Assembly: GCA_006384855.1 (NCBI GenBank)
Contig: VCJN01000746.1
Location: 124,001 to 188,000 of the forward strand
Source of the DNA: Tetraselmis striata
Lineage: Eukaryota; Chlorophyta; Chlorodendrophyceae; Chlorodendrales; Chlorodendraceae
Length of the DNA: 64,000 nt
Reading direction: 5' to 3'
Every line of letters begins with the position of its first letter. Positions within the stretch are counted from its first letter, which is position 1. Under the pieces are notes generated by a model. It was not told the DNA's origin. It saw only the letters and a program-made list of their open reading frames with translations, and ran no database searches. Both the position numbers and the translations under genes were made by a program. Below, piece after piece: positions 11,632 through 22,738 of the stretch.

Positions 11632-12839
11632 ATGCCACACCTGAATTGGACGCATGCCATGTCCAAGCTCTGTGACGGCAGAGGATGTAGACTGAGACTG
11701 CCCAACCTTGGACAGCACTGTCTGCTGGAGTGTGGCATTCAGATATGCCATGGCTGTGTCCTGATGTATTGCGGCTTGGTGCACCAGCAACAAGTTGGCC
11801 TGTCCGTCTTCTACCGCGATGAGCGTGGCGCCCACATGGAGCTCGATCCCGACACATCTCGCAGCATCATTCAGCAGGCCACTCGGATATCCACCACTCT
11901 TCTGGAGCTTCTCAGCCGCGACTCAAGAAGCAAGGCGACCATCAAGTGCGACTACACCACCACAAGCTTCAGGCCCTCCAACAAGGGCCAGAAGAATGGC
12001 ACTCGACGCGACAGGCACCAAGGCATGGTCCCGTGCTGGGAGGATTTCTCTGTGACTGATGCAGCTCAACACACCTACAGTCTCAGGGTGAGGATTGTCA
12101 TGGAGGAATACAATGGCGGCCCGCATGCTGCTGAGGATGGTCCGCTCCCCTCGTCTGTTGAGCTCGAGGTCTTGGGCGCCAGCGCCTCCAAGTGGCTCCC
12201 TGCCCGGCTGCTGGCCACTCCGTCACTGCCATCCGAGGAGGACACCCGCCTTATGACAGCCTGCGGCAAGGTCAGGGGGTTTGTGTACGACAACATTTCG
12301 CAATGGACTCCAGCCGGGATGAGGGTTGCAAAACTTAACCCCAACCTATGGTGCGGCGTGCGCACCCCAATGCATCCAATTCCTCGTTGCACCCTTATCC
12401 ACTGCGGTGCAGCATTATATGCATCCACGTTGTCATGAGGATACTGACTTCCACAACGGTACTGTAATCATGCATTGTCATATGTACCAGGGACAGGACG
12501 GCGCCAGTAGTGCACTCCTTCCTCCGGCTGGTGATGTCCTCAACTGTCCCATCGATGGACCTCCGGATGGCGTACCATGGCACCAGACTGGCAAGCAACG
12601 CCGCCTCCATTTTTGCAAAGGGTCTGGACCCCGCATGTCGCAGCGGTCGCTTGCGAGGAGCGTACCTTGCGACTCAGCATGCAACCTCCATGCGCTACGT
12701 GGGCAATGCCGGAGCCCTGATGCTCTTCGTGCTGGTGTCGGTTACCACGCTGGCAATGCAGTACCCGCCATCCATGTGTGAAGGCGTCTACATTGTGCCG
12801 GAGCGCATCGCTCTCCCAGTCGCCCAGCTCTGCAGCTGA
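11632..12839 (+). CDS. WWE-like plus ADP-ribosyltransferase (PARP-like) domain protein, catalytic Glu position not conserved
   Basis: The N-terminal part (about 11785-12010) has a WWE-like pattern: FYRDERG, then LDPDTSRSIIQQA, then NGTRRDR after a hydrophobic/aromatic strand. WWE domains bind ADP-ribose chains or precede PARP catalytic folds. A middle block (12030-12350) ends QWTPAGMRVAKLNPNLW. The C-terminal block, in another frame (12510-12839), reads MAYHGTRLASNAASIFAKGL, then GAYLATQHATSMRY, then MLFVLVSV, then GVYIVPERIALP. This is the H...Y...(YIV) order of PARP-type ADP-ribosyltransferases. His is at about 12576 and the Tyr is in GAYLA. The residue just before YIV, the catalytic Glu in PARP1, is Val, so mono-ADP-ribosylation or loss of activity is likely. 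Joining the two frames needs an intron between about 12350 and 12510 whose edges I could not settle. The start is uncertain. A decayed copy lies at 15.7-16.5 kb. Confidence 0.55.
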
Positions 12840-13300
12840 CGTGTCCGTACTATCCGGACAGCGGCGGCGCCATGCTCAGTACACCAAGCTCGGCACATAT
12901 CCATAGCTCATGTACCTGGCAGACTTTTTGAAAAAGATGCAACGAAACAGTAGTTCCTTGACGCCGCATTATATACTTTGTTTGTTGAGTAGCCCGGCTG
13001 TGTGTTGATAGGTTGTGATGGACTAAGTGCCCACCCTTGCGCAATGGCTCGGGCGCTCGCACAACCTGCTAGCCTCAGCCGATATGTATCACCAACTTCT
13101 CTAGCACGGTATAACTCTGATCCGCTCGTAGGCAGATAACAGCTTCTCTAGCTAGCACAAGCAAGCTCCGCCATTTTCATGGTGTCTCACAACAAGAGTA
13201 GTCATGTTAAATAACAATAGGAAACACTGTTCCATGTTGCGCTGCAATTGCCTCTGCCTGGTCTGCCTGCCTCGCCGAAGGCCTGCATCCCACCGCGTCC
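12840..13300. other. Intergenic, nothing recognised
   Basis: AT-richer spacer between the ART-like gene and a decayed gene tail. No conserved frame, RNA gene or repeat was seen. Confidence 0.4.
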
Positions 13301-13328
13301 CGTCATGTTAGAGCTTTCAATGGTTTTA

Positions 13329-13511
13329 GACGGCGCTTATCTGCGGAATCCAGACAGCACGGGGCCAAGCTGGATCACGAGGCCGCCAGGACGGCAAAGG
13401 CGGCGGTGGCTGCGCAGCATGATAAGACGCCCCAGAAGTTTGCGGCTGTGGGCGTGGATCAAATATCACTTTGTCGGGCTGCTCCGTCGCGCGTTTGAAC
13501 AGGGCTATTAA
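13329..13511 (+). pseudogene. Decayed copy of the C-terminal tail of the 7145-8710 gene
   Basis: The nucleotide string running from GCCAGGACGGCAAAGGCGG through GTGGGCGTGGATC to CGGGCTGCTCCG parallels 8590-8690 in the unknown gene (GCCAGGGCAGCCAAGGCGG, GTGGGCGTGGATC, CGGGCTGCTCCG). Read in the matching frame it gives EAARTAKAAVAAQHDKTPQK against DAARAAKAVEAALHKAPQE. Upstream exons are not evident and no intact start exists, so it is most likely a relic or duplicated fragment. It lies between the two ART-like copies. Confidence 0.55.
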
Positions 13512-15660
13512 CGGTTGGCGAATGCATTTAATAATAGTGCAGCAGCAGCGGCTCTACATACATGTACCAGTAACAGCACCCTGTGACTTTGATGGGAAAA
13601 ATGGGGTATTCAAACAGAAGCTAGAAATCGCGATAGCTGCGCTTGTTTGCAGCGCTGCTGCAACCGGCCACCCACAACAGGGACAACAATCAGTTGCACC
13701 GATCTCAGAGGTGCCACTTAGACTGTTGCACGCACTGTTACTTATTCCATGCAACTGCTATCACTCGCGAATGGCTTCCGCTATACTCGTTGCATGAAGT
13801 ATGCCGCAGAGCAGGAGGCCATTCTGTATGTATAAATATGCGCTACGAGTACGTGTGCGACGATGTGTATCTAAGGTCAGTCTTCGAGCCTTTGTTTCCT
13901 GCAATGTCTCTGACGTGTCAGATCTCACTAGCCTGCGGCACAGCTGTTTAATTTCATGAGTCACTTCACATATATTCACTAACACCGTAAAATGTTCCAT
14001 TGTACCCGCTTTTCCTCTGCTTGCTGCGGAATAAATTTTGGAGATAACAGAAATCAAGTACTCCAATTTCAGTCCGCCGTTCCTCCGCCATCGCTGAAAA
14101 TGTGGGAAATCGCACGGCGTTGCTACCATGCGATTCACCAGACGATTCTCCATGCAATGTTCGATGCTAATGACTCGCCTTTTGACAGCATAGTCTACTG
14201 TGGCAGCTCTGACATTATGTCGATGTATGCACGGTGCGAGCCAGTGGGGCTCCCAACCGTTGCCTTGGCGCAAATATCATTCGCAAGCCAATAATAGTAT
14301 ACATTGGTCCAGCGACTTCGTCTGACGGGCACCATGATACCCTAATTGTGGTTATTGCTCGCAGTGAACTACGACAGGCAGCGGAGACAGCTGATTATTC
14401 TGCCACATTCACGCCGACAGCGCGATAAAAGATATTACTGTAGACGAAAGTGGCGCACTGCGACTCACAGCAGCGGAGTACCATGCAGACGAGTGTCTGC
14501 GCAGAGCCAAGCTTTGCAGCACGTAAGAATAAGTTCATATATTTATGTTGAATTCACGTGTTACGAATTACAGTACATATACTAAAAATTGTCTGATTTA
14601 CAATACATATATTAAATCACGGTATATACATTCTAATTCGTATTATAGCTCCCGCCTATGACGACGGGAGTCTTCGGGCCGCAACGATAACTTGCCATCG
14701 AATAAGATTCAGCAAGAAAGTGCTAAAATCACAGCGACGACTCGCCCACGTTGATTGAGTATTTTGCGGGCCTGCTGTGTAGTGCTCCCGACGCGAGCGA
14801 TCCATTGCCAGCGTACCGACCGAAACAGTATAATATAGTAGGCCCTGATGGTAGCTTGCTTATACCAGTACCTCGGCGGCGGCTATAAAACGTTGCATCA
14901 ATAATCTTCTGTCGCCAATAAGTCATCGCTAGTCATCATCGTAGTCGGGCACCACGAGGCTCGGCGAGCATTCACAGGTGCGCGCCGCGCATGGCGGCAA
15001 ACAATAACGCCGTCGTGAGCCCGCCCACTACCTTTGCGCTTAGTAGCAGATACTATCGATATGCTGGGCGCGAGTATCTAGTCAGCTACTGTCGACCCCA
15101 CTGTGTGCATTCTGTGTCCCCTGCATATTTGCTCCAATACACCAATCGAGGCAGGGGTGGTTAACGAGATATGATACAGCGCATGCTACCGGCTTTACGA
15201 TGGCGCGAGCTCTGAGGTCAGGCGAGCTGCCCGAGTGCATGATATTGCCATTAGCACTGCAGCATAATATCTTGCAACGAGAAGCGCTGCCGACAATAGT
15301 CTCACGGCTAGGCGGCCGTCGGTATGTGTACTTTTAAGAACCGTGTCGTGCTGCACACTAATTATTCTCGTCGCAGCCTTATAACCTGCTGAAAGCTTGC
15401 GTCACTGCTGTATTCTCGCTGTTGGTAGCGTCGTACATATTCAGTGCACAGCGCTGACTATACTTCTCGGTAATGCTCAAACAGCGTAGCTTGTTATTAC
15501 TACAACGCTGCTTTGAACCGACAGCCGGGCACAGGGAGTGGTGAAGACAGGGCCCTGTTCGAATTAAAATATTAAATACTCGGCTTTTCGGTGACTTCGA
15601 CGACCGTGCCCTGGGTTTCATGAACGTTACAACCTCCCAAGTCCTGCGTTCTCACAGCTG
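13512..15660. other. AT-richer intergenic block, no gene recognised
   Basis: Many short open frames (60-170 codons on both strands) lack recognisable motifs, and composition is lower in GC than the genes. No microsatellite, RNA gene or terminal repeat was identified here. Confidence 0.4.
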
Positions 15661-15664
15661 ACGT

Positions 15665-16566
15665 ATGCAACAGGAAATAGTCTTTCACCGCCGCAAACAT
15701 GGCTGCCAAGTGGAGTTCGATCCAGAGACCACGCGCAAGATTGTCACACAGGTCACTCAGCGGTCCAGCAACCTTCCGAAACTTCTCAACAGAATTAGCT
15801 TTGGAAAAACGACGATTGTCCCTCCAATACAGGTCTTCGCGGTGCATAACAGTGTTACACAACACATCCATAATCTTTTGTGGCATGTCTATTATACAAA
15901 CTGATACACAGCATCCCACAGTGGACTCCAGCCGGGATGAGGGTTGCGAAACTGAACCCCAACCTCTGGTGCGCGCTGCACATTGTTCCACAAGTACGCT
16001 TTATAACCTCAAGAATTGCTTGTCTCTACAGCACTGAGGTGCAGCCAATGCGTGCGCATTGGCATCCACGGTAATGGCTCCAGTTGTGGTGCCCTATGCA
16101 ACCGGGACACAAAGGCGCCAGTGATGCACTCATATCTTCAACTAGGAATGGCGTCAGGCCGTGCATCAGCACAATCAATGAATCTGCAAAATATCATGGC
16201 ACGAGAGCCGCCAGAAATGTCCCCTCAATATTTGCAAAAGGCATGGACCCTGCTTGGCGGCGCAAGGGTCTGACCGACGCGCACTTTGCGGACGATCATC
16301 GTACTGCCATGCGGTGCGCGGCCAGTGAGCGGGCACTGATGCTCTTCGTGCTGGTATCAGTTTCCAGAGTGGCGCTGCAGCCCACACATAAACACCAGTC
16401 CTTCGTTTTCATTGTTCCGGAGCGCATCGCACTTCCAGAGGCTCACTTTTCTAGGGATGACCATATTTGTGCAAGTGTCACCCCGGCAATGCAGCGGTGG
16501 CCATCAAGCCACGGGTCCGAAGCTCAGCCTCGAGACGGCTTTCCAACATTATCATCATCACCCTAG
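15665..16566 (+). pseudogene. Decayed second copy of the WWE/ART-like gene
   Basis: Matches the 11632-12839 gene in order but needs several frame changes. It has EFDPETTRKIV for LDPDTSRSII, an almost exact repeat of the nucleotides around TGGACTCCAGCCGGGATGAG (12305 and 15923), then YHGTRAARNVPSIFAKGMDP, LMLFVLVSVSRVAL and FIVPERIALPEAHF. The middle beta-rich block (about 12030-12290 in copy 1) is missing. The position before FIV is again Val. The ART part (16084-16566) stays open, so a truncated product cannot be excluded. A tandem duplication followed by decay is the simplest reading. Confidence 0.6.
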
Positions 16567-17213
16567 CTAGCGTGGCCGCTCTCACATGACAAGCTGCAGT
16601 GCAGCAGTCAGGCACCCACACTGTGCCTAAAGTTTTCCGCGAAGCGGAATGTAGCCATTGGCCGGCCGGACCAATCCCTTGTGCGCATAGGGAGCGCAGC
16701 TGCCTGGCTGTTTCACCATTTTATGGCACGTTCAAGCCGTGGCCGTTGGAGCCATGGCACCCAATGCAATAATAGCAGCAGCAGCAGTAGTAGTAGCAAT
16801 AGTGGGCAGTAGTGCTAGGTACGCATGACACGCAATGATCCTCTGCTCACCGCAGTGACGCCATAGGTGCGGCGTGTCAGAGCGGCGCTGGCCAAGCTGC
16901 CATTTGGACCTACGGCGTTCCATTGCAAACGACCGCTTCGCAGTAGCTGTGTTCCACACCCTCTACCCGACGGCCACTTCCAGTGCAATTTCCTGGTGAG
17001 CACGGTGTTTGGCGGCTTGCGGGTCTTGTGGGCCGCTGGTAATAACTTAAGTCATGCGGCTGCTGCAGCGACTGCTGCTAGGCTGCACGCGTGGCGCTCC
17101 GTGCTCGAGCTACCAAACCGCTGCCGGGCGGCTCTCTCGCGAATCAAAAAAATGAAGGGGGGGGGGGGAGGGGGGGGAGGGGAGGCAGCTGGGCCCCCAC
17201 TCGTTGCGGTGGC
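16567..17213. other. Intergenic, simple-sequence bits only
   Basis: Contains an AGC/AGT trinucleotide-rich patch (about 16765-16815) and a G-run interrupted by A (17157-17182) just downstream of the next minus-strand gene. No gene was recognised. Confidence 0.4.
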
Positions 17214-19300
17214 TCACTTTGGGTGCTCCTGCTCAATGGCGGCGCAGGTGGCGGAGCAGTTGGGGTGCATGAACTGCATGCACTTCTTGTAGTCCAGCGC
17301 GCCGCTCTTGTGGTTGGGCGGGTACACCTGCCGAATAATGACATGAAGTGAGGAGGTCCCTTAAGGAGCTGGAGCTGCCATCGGACATGTGCTAATGGCA
17401 GCGGGCAGATCCAGGAGACAGGACGGCGCCTGCCTGTTGATGCGCTACCGTACCATTGCAACAGCGGGTGTGCGGGTCGGAATGATAGTGAGCTGTGTTG
17501 CATCATCAGGTCAGGTCCGGGCATCTGTGCATGTTTCGATATCAGCCGTACCATCTGATTGGGTTAACCGGTCCGGGAAAACAATGGACCGTTTGGCATT
17601 AACGAGTCAGAGTATCTGTGTGGTGTTCTCGACGTGTTGTGATATACTTCAAGAGGGATACGGCGTTTCCCCTTTCTCGCGCGGGGGTCAACACTGCTAA
17701 TGTACCGTTAATGGCCCACGACATGGTTACAGGGGATCTCAACATAGAGGCAGTGGTGTCTCTCTCCGCGCGGGGACGACAGCGATGATGAGTAGCGGAC
17801 CCAAAGCGAGGTTGCGGCATGGGGCGGCGTGGCGCGGGCAGCCCACCCGCTCGCACGCGTCGCTGTATGCCAGCTGGCACGCCTGCCGGCAGCTGTGCGG
17901 CAGCTCCTCCGGGGACCTGCAGCCAGCGCGCGGCAGGCGGCCGTGAGCGCCCGTGCTCCGGGGGGGCGCCAGGGCCGCAGCAACGGGCTAGCCGGCAGGT
18001 GCTGCTCCGCCGGCCCCCGGGGAGGCCTACCTCGCGTACGCAGTCCGGCAGCGCTTCTTGCGCTCCAGCTCGCTGCACACCTCGATGCCCGTCACCGAGC
18101 CCGCCCGCCTCTCCTCCGCGCTCGGCGGGCCGCCCGGCGTCAGCAGCCGCAGCTTCTGCGGGGGAGGGCGCGGCGCCGCCGCCACTGCCGCTCAGCCCGA
18201 TTCCTCCCAAAGTCCCCCTTCCCATGTAACAGCCAGCGCGGTCCCCAGAGACGCACCGCCCACAATTCATCGCATGACCAGCCAAGTAGCCCAAGCCCGT
18301 CCTGCGCATGCAGCATGCATCCTGCTCCCTCCCCACGTAACCCACCAACCGCCCCCCATTCTGATGTTCAGCGCCCACCTGCGCATAGAGCTGCCGCGAC
18401 TCGCGGCCAAAGACGCCCTGCTCAGCCCTCAGCCGGTTGCGCGCCTGCGACACCCCGAGGCAACAGGAAGGGCGGCTCCAGTCAGCCACTTTTGGCGCCT
18501 CATGCGCATCCTATAGGGAAGCCAGTGCGGCGCCATGCAGCGGCGGCGCGGTGGGGTTGCTGGGGTAGGGCGGGCCGCTGCCGCTGCCTGCCTGCCATGC
18601 GGACAGTGCCGCCGTCGTCTGCTCGCCGAAAAAGCCGCTCGCCTCGCCCAGCAGCCCCTGCCGCAGCAACCCGGCACCCAAAACGCCGTCAGCACCCAGC
18701 CGAATCTCAACATGCAATGTGCAGGATGTAGCCCAGCACCGCCCCGTGGGTGGCCGCCCCCAGGGGTGGCGAAGCGGGTGTCACCTCCTGCTTGAGGAAA
18801 TCCTGCAAGCAGTAGACGTCGCCTGCGCAGTCGACAAGGAGAGAAGGGGGGGGGGGGGGGGGGAGGGGGGGGGGGGAGTAGTTAACCGGCGTGCCGGACC
18901 GGTGAGGGGGCGGCAGGTGGGGGAAGAGAGGGTGGAGAGAGGGAGGGACTGCGCGCCATCACAGTGCGCCGCCTCCGGCTCACCTCCCTGGCTGCCGGCC
19001 TTCAGGTCCCTGGAGAAGTAGCAGGCGCGCGGCTGCTGGTGTGAGGAACCCCGGTTCCCCATCGCGCTCCCCACGGCCTGCGGCACGCGTGCCTCGCCGT
19101 CGGTCCAGGTACACACACATTGCAGCCGCGGGTGGGGCGGGTCCGGGCGGGGTGGAAGACGGATGGAAAGGGGGGGGGGCGGGGGGGAGGGGGCGCTGGG
19201 CCTCCACCCGCTGTACTCACCAAGCGCCAGCCCCAGAGCCTCAAAACGCGATGCGGCCGGGGGCTAGAGATGCTGACGAAGTTCAGCTCGTTCAGCGGCC
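17214..19300 (-). CDS. Peptidoglycan-binding-like fold protein with Cys-rich C terminus
   Basis: The spliced minus-strand reading gives RACYFSRDLKAGSQ, then VYCLQDFLKQ, GLLGEASGFFGEQTTAALSA, WQARNRLRAEQGVFGRESRQ, KLRLLTPGG, GIEVCSELERKKRCRTAYAR, SPEELPHSCRQACQLAYSDA, and finally YKKCMQFMHPNCSATCAAIE with TGA at 17216-17214. The CLQDFL...FGEQTTAALSAWQ...GVFGRESRQLYA pattern is that of PG_binding_1-type repeats, found in bacterial hydrolases and in some plastid proteins of plants and algae. At least nine Cys lie in the last four exons, suggesting metal binding or disulfides. Well-supported exons: last 17327-17214; about 17917-17801; about 18155-18025; about 18450-18383; about 18652-18600; about 18831-18795. 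The 5' end is unclear: a possible exon at about 19296-19222 (NELNFVSISSPRPH) and one at about 19105-18983 would precede. One join (TGGCAG|gcaggc) looks like a GC-AG intron. Function unknown; the name rests on pattern only. Confidence 0.55.
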
Positions 19301-19579
19301 CGCCAGCCGGGGAGGATGTTGGGTTGGTCGCGGCACAGGGAGTATTTGTGCCGCCCTGTAGCGAGGGAGTGGCTGTTTTTATGTAAGGCTGGCCACAGCC
19401 CCCCTCGGCACGCAACTGCTCACCTCCCGGACCCGGATCAGTGGCAGGGGAGAGTCTCAGTGGTTCTTAGTCGTGCTCATCTTGAGGGGCTCGCGGCTCG
19501 CACCGTCTGGTCTTGACGTAGGGCTGTGGTGGGGCGGCCGATCACGGCGCGCCATCATCGCTGCGCTAACACCACGCGC

Positions 19580-19812
19580 CAGTGCCGGGTATTTTGATGG
19601 CAGTGTTTTAGACGGTGATCCAACAGTGTTGGAAATTCCGTCACTAGCCTTCAATTAGTCTTGCGAAATGCTTCGGCAATTTGCTTGATGACTATAACGG
19701 AGCGTCGCCTACCCAGGGCTTTCCGTAACTGGATTGCTGCCTAAACGGCCGTCGTAGAGACGCTGCAAGGGTTTCACTGGTGCCAGTCCTGTCTCGGGGG
19801 CGAAAAAAAACC
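19580..19812 (+). repeat. A-tailed dispersed repeat, copy 2 (longest forward copy)
   Basis: Runs from AGTGCCGGGTATTTTGATGG through GATGACTATAACGGAGCG and GGGTTTCACTGGTGCCAGTC to an A-run near 19805-19812. It serves as the uninterrupted reference for the copy split by the 4.39 kb element. The reverse copy at 54027-54274 covers the same full length. Confidence 0.8.
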
Positions 19813-20019
19813 AAAAACACCACGCGCCGTCACCGCCGCAAGCAGTCGCTACAGGTAGCCGCGAGCCACAGCAAGCGGTTTCAAAACAATATTCATGGAT
19901 AGATACCGCGCCAATTTACTACTACCGATTTACGTGCCTGCGCAATCCGCCTTACGCGGAAAGCGCTACTCGCTATGAGTACGAGGAATGTACTCGCAAT
20001 TCGTATACGAGTAGGAGGG

Positions 20020-20331
20020 CTGCCGCGCGTATCATATTTATTATTTACATGAGCGCGCGCAGCAGAAGGCGATATCAGGAAATCACTACAGGGTACCAAA
20101 AAAAAGGGCAATCAGAAAGGTCCTCTACAGCGACTGCGAGGTGGAAGCATAAACATGAGAAGACGCAGAATGGGCACGAGCCCACGCATCAGACTTGGCC
20201 ACATGCACACCGGCAGAGAGAATGCATGCCGCCCAGGGTACCATGCACGCAAGCCGAGACCGGCTGCAACAGCCCCCGCCGTGTGCGCGACAGGTGACGG
20301 CGGAACTCAGCAGGTTGACTGCCGCGCGTAT
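20020..20331. mobile_element. Short retroelement fragment flanked by a 13-bp direct repeat
   Basis: The same 13-mer, CTGCCGCGCGTAT, occurs at 20020-20032 and 20319-20331, on either side of a block homologous to the outer ends of the inverted repeats at 39.2 and 43.2 kb (shared AATCAGAAAGGTCCTCTACA, GACTTGGCCA, CACCGGCAGAGAGAATGC). This is the signature of a target-site duplication. Only the terminal about 285 bp of the family is present; on the minus strand it encodes the end of the same conserved reading frame (ending SASSHVYASTSQSL). Confidence 0.7.
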
Positions 20332-20443
20332 ACTAGTCGCAAGTAGTATAATTTCTACTCGTAGGTACTGCCATAGATAGCCGCGGCCCGATTTACCTTT
20401 TAAATTCAAACTGCCAGTACTTGAACCAATACTCGCACTAGGT

Positions 20444-20914
20444 GTTGGGACAGTACCTCGTACAGTCCTGTGGTGTGGTCCTCGGCCCGGTTCGGACCGG
20501 TATAGCAGGTGTACGGTATCATGTCGTGACTTGTCCAAAGTCCAATATCGGCGGCAGCACCTTTTTCGAGCTTGATATCTCAACATGGTTTCGGAGCAAG
20601 TTGGCGAGTATGTATGGCAGAAGACCTGTGTTCGACTCTCACTTGCAGCATTTCAAGATTTCAAGGGTTCTCCTTCTTCCGCTATATCCGGTATAAGTCC
20701 GACTCGTTGCTTCCGGTGATGCAATCATTAATTTCCAAGATTATCTTACATGACGGCACAAGAGCCGCGGATGACGATCCCGGCTCCTATGGCTCAGGCC
20801 CTTAGATCTCTACCCAAACTTTCCGGTCCTCCCTATCCTCGGAACCAAGAGGGGTGTTGGGACAGCACCTCGCATTGCTATGTGGTGTTGCCCTCGGCTT
20901 GGCTCAAACCGGTA
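20444..20914 (+). repeat. Diverged direct repeat pair, about 60 bp each
   Basis: GTTGGGACAGTACCTCG at 20444 and GTTGGGACAGCACCTCG at 20855 start two related blocks that both run to ACCGGTAT, 411 bp apart. They could be remnants of a larger duplicated element. No gene was recognised between them or up to 21290. Confidence 0.45.
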
Positions 20915-21291
20915 TGCAAGATGAGGGGCGTGGGGCGCGGCGGGCTCTTAGCAGGCACACCCCGCGCGCGAAGGCGGTCTGGGCGCGTCGCGCTTGCAGC
21001 TATGCGGCGGGTTGCCCTCGCCGCTGGGGGAGGCCGGCTGAGCTCGTGTGGCTTTGGTCGGCTCATGGGCGGCCACGCACATGACCCATGGGGCTGACAA
21101 CGCGGGGCTCCGGGCTGCGCCCCGACCTCGGCGGCCTGCTGGCCGTGCGTGGGGGCTTCGGGCTTAGCTGCCAGCGGGTCGGTAATCCCTTAAAGCAGGA
21201 GCATCTGCTGCAGATGCGCAGCGCTCAGGCCGCCCGGCCCGGCATGCACGTCTCCTGATGCGAGCTCTTGGGTACGACGGTTATGACCAGG

Positions 21292-22216
21292 GTTGGGCGG
21301 AACTCCAAATGGAAGAGTTCCGTTCCGGCGGAACTGAATTCCGCGGAATTCCGAGGAATTCAGTTCCGCCGGAACGAAACCACGGAATTCCGTTCAGTTC
21401 CGCCGGAACTGCTCAGTTCCGCCGGAACGGAACCGCGGAATTCCGTTCAGTTCCGCCGAAACTAATCAGTTCCGCCGGAACGGGAACATAGAATTGCGCC
21501 GGAACACACTAGTTCCGCCGGAACTGGACGGAATTCCGCCGGATCCATGGCCGGAGCTGTTTGTGCTCCGCAGGATCGGCTGTATATGCTTGTTCATTCT
21601 TGTACTGTATATCTGTTGAGCATGCATGGGTATTATGCTGAGTATAGTGCCCTGAGTTTCGCGTCGGGCGGACGAGCCGGCACTGGCGGGCGTGAGGAGG
21701 GGGTGTCCGCTGGCCCGGGCGGCACGGCGTGGCGGCGTCACTAAGTCATCGGCGGCATCACTGCCGTTAGTGGCGGCGGGATCCTTCTCTACGTCGCCTT
21801 CCGCTTCCTCTTAATCCATAGGCACCTACGTCCTATTCCGCCTCCTCCGGGTCGAGGGAAGGTAATATTGTCGGAAGCCATATATAGCTCATGGTTAGGG
21901 GCGAGGGGTGAGTTAGGTGTCAGCAGCTCTGGTGTGGCATGCCATGTCTTGATGGCGATGACATATCTGCCTCCTTGGCACCTGCGATATTTTTCTCACC
22001 GTATATCACCATATCTCGACGAGCCAACGCGATAGCAACACTACGCTGGAGTCGATTAGGAAAAGTTTCGATGTAGTTCCGGGTGGGGGGGGGGGGGGGG
22101 GGGTCAGTTCCACCGGGTTTTTGGGCCAAGTTCCGGCGGAACGGAATTCCGGCGGTTCAGTTCCACCCGGGCCATAACTCCGGAACTCGCCGGAACGGAA
22201 CTGAGTTCCGCCCAAC
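21292..22216. mobile_element. 925-bp element with inverted ends and arrays of GTTCCGCCGGAAC palindromes
   Basis: The left end GTTGGGCGGAACTC (21292) is matched in inverted orientation by GAGTTCCGCCCAAC (22203-22216). Inside each end are clusters of the self-complementary motif GTTCCGCCGGAAC and GGAATTCCG variants: about 21315-21545 on the left and 22105-22200 on the right. The centre (about 21545-22080) is unrelated and holds no recognisable transposase. The CAGGGTTGGGC at the left border recalls hAT-type ends, but no clear target duplication was found. Probably a non-autonomous element. Confidence 0.6.
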
Positions 22217-22738
22217 TAACCATGCCTGGGTATGACGATGCGCGTCTCGAGGAGAAGGCCGCAGGGGACGTATTGCGCGTTCGAGGGCGCATTGCGCGTC
22301 CCACGCGCTCCTTTCATTTGCGAATCATACCTTGGGGTCAGCTGCGGGTGCTGGACCGTCGGAGCACGGCCCGGTATTATCCTTTCCTGTGCAGGAAAGT
22401 CCCGGGGGCGAAAAAGGCCCGGTTTCTTTCGGCGGGTGCCCCGGTTCCTACAGTGGGCGCATCCCGCGCGCGCGTTTCATTGACGAATGATAACTTCCGC
22501 CTGACAAGGATCATCCTTAATCCTTACCTCCGAGAGAATCCCTTTCGTCTGCTGCGCGCGCATGCGGACGCCACGCGCGCTACGGCGGCTCTGGTACTTA
22601 GCGTCTGTAGTGCCTTACCCGCGCCGGCCCGCCCCTCTGCCTGCCGCTCGTAGGCTCGTAGCCCCGTAGGTACTGGTCTGGCCTTAGTAGTACTTTGCCT
22701 TCGCCCGACTCTACCCCGTGTAACCGAACCCATGGAAA
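22217..22738. other. Spacer with an open frame and a solitary TIR-like end
   Basis: A 143-codon plus-strand frame (22222-22653) has no family signature. At 22690-22736 the sequence TTTGCCTTCGCCCGACTC to GTGTAACCGAACCCAT matches the inverted ends of the 43471-44225 element, so this is probably a solo end or truncated copy of that family. Confidence 0.5.

Noticed and set aside
21292-22216. GTTCCGCCGGAAC repeats as a CRISPR array
   Set aside because: The words are irregularly spaced, overlapping palindromes in a eukaryotic genome, without uniform spacers or cas genes.
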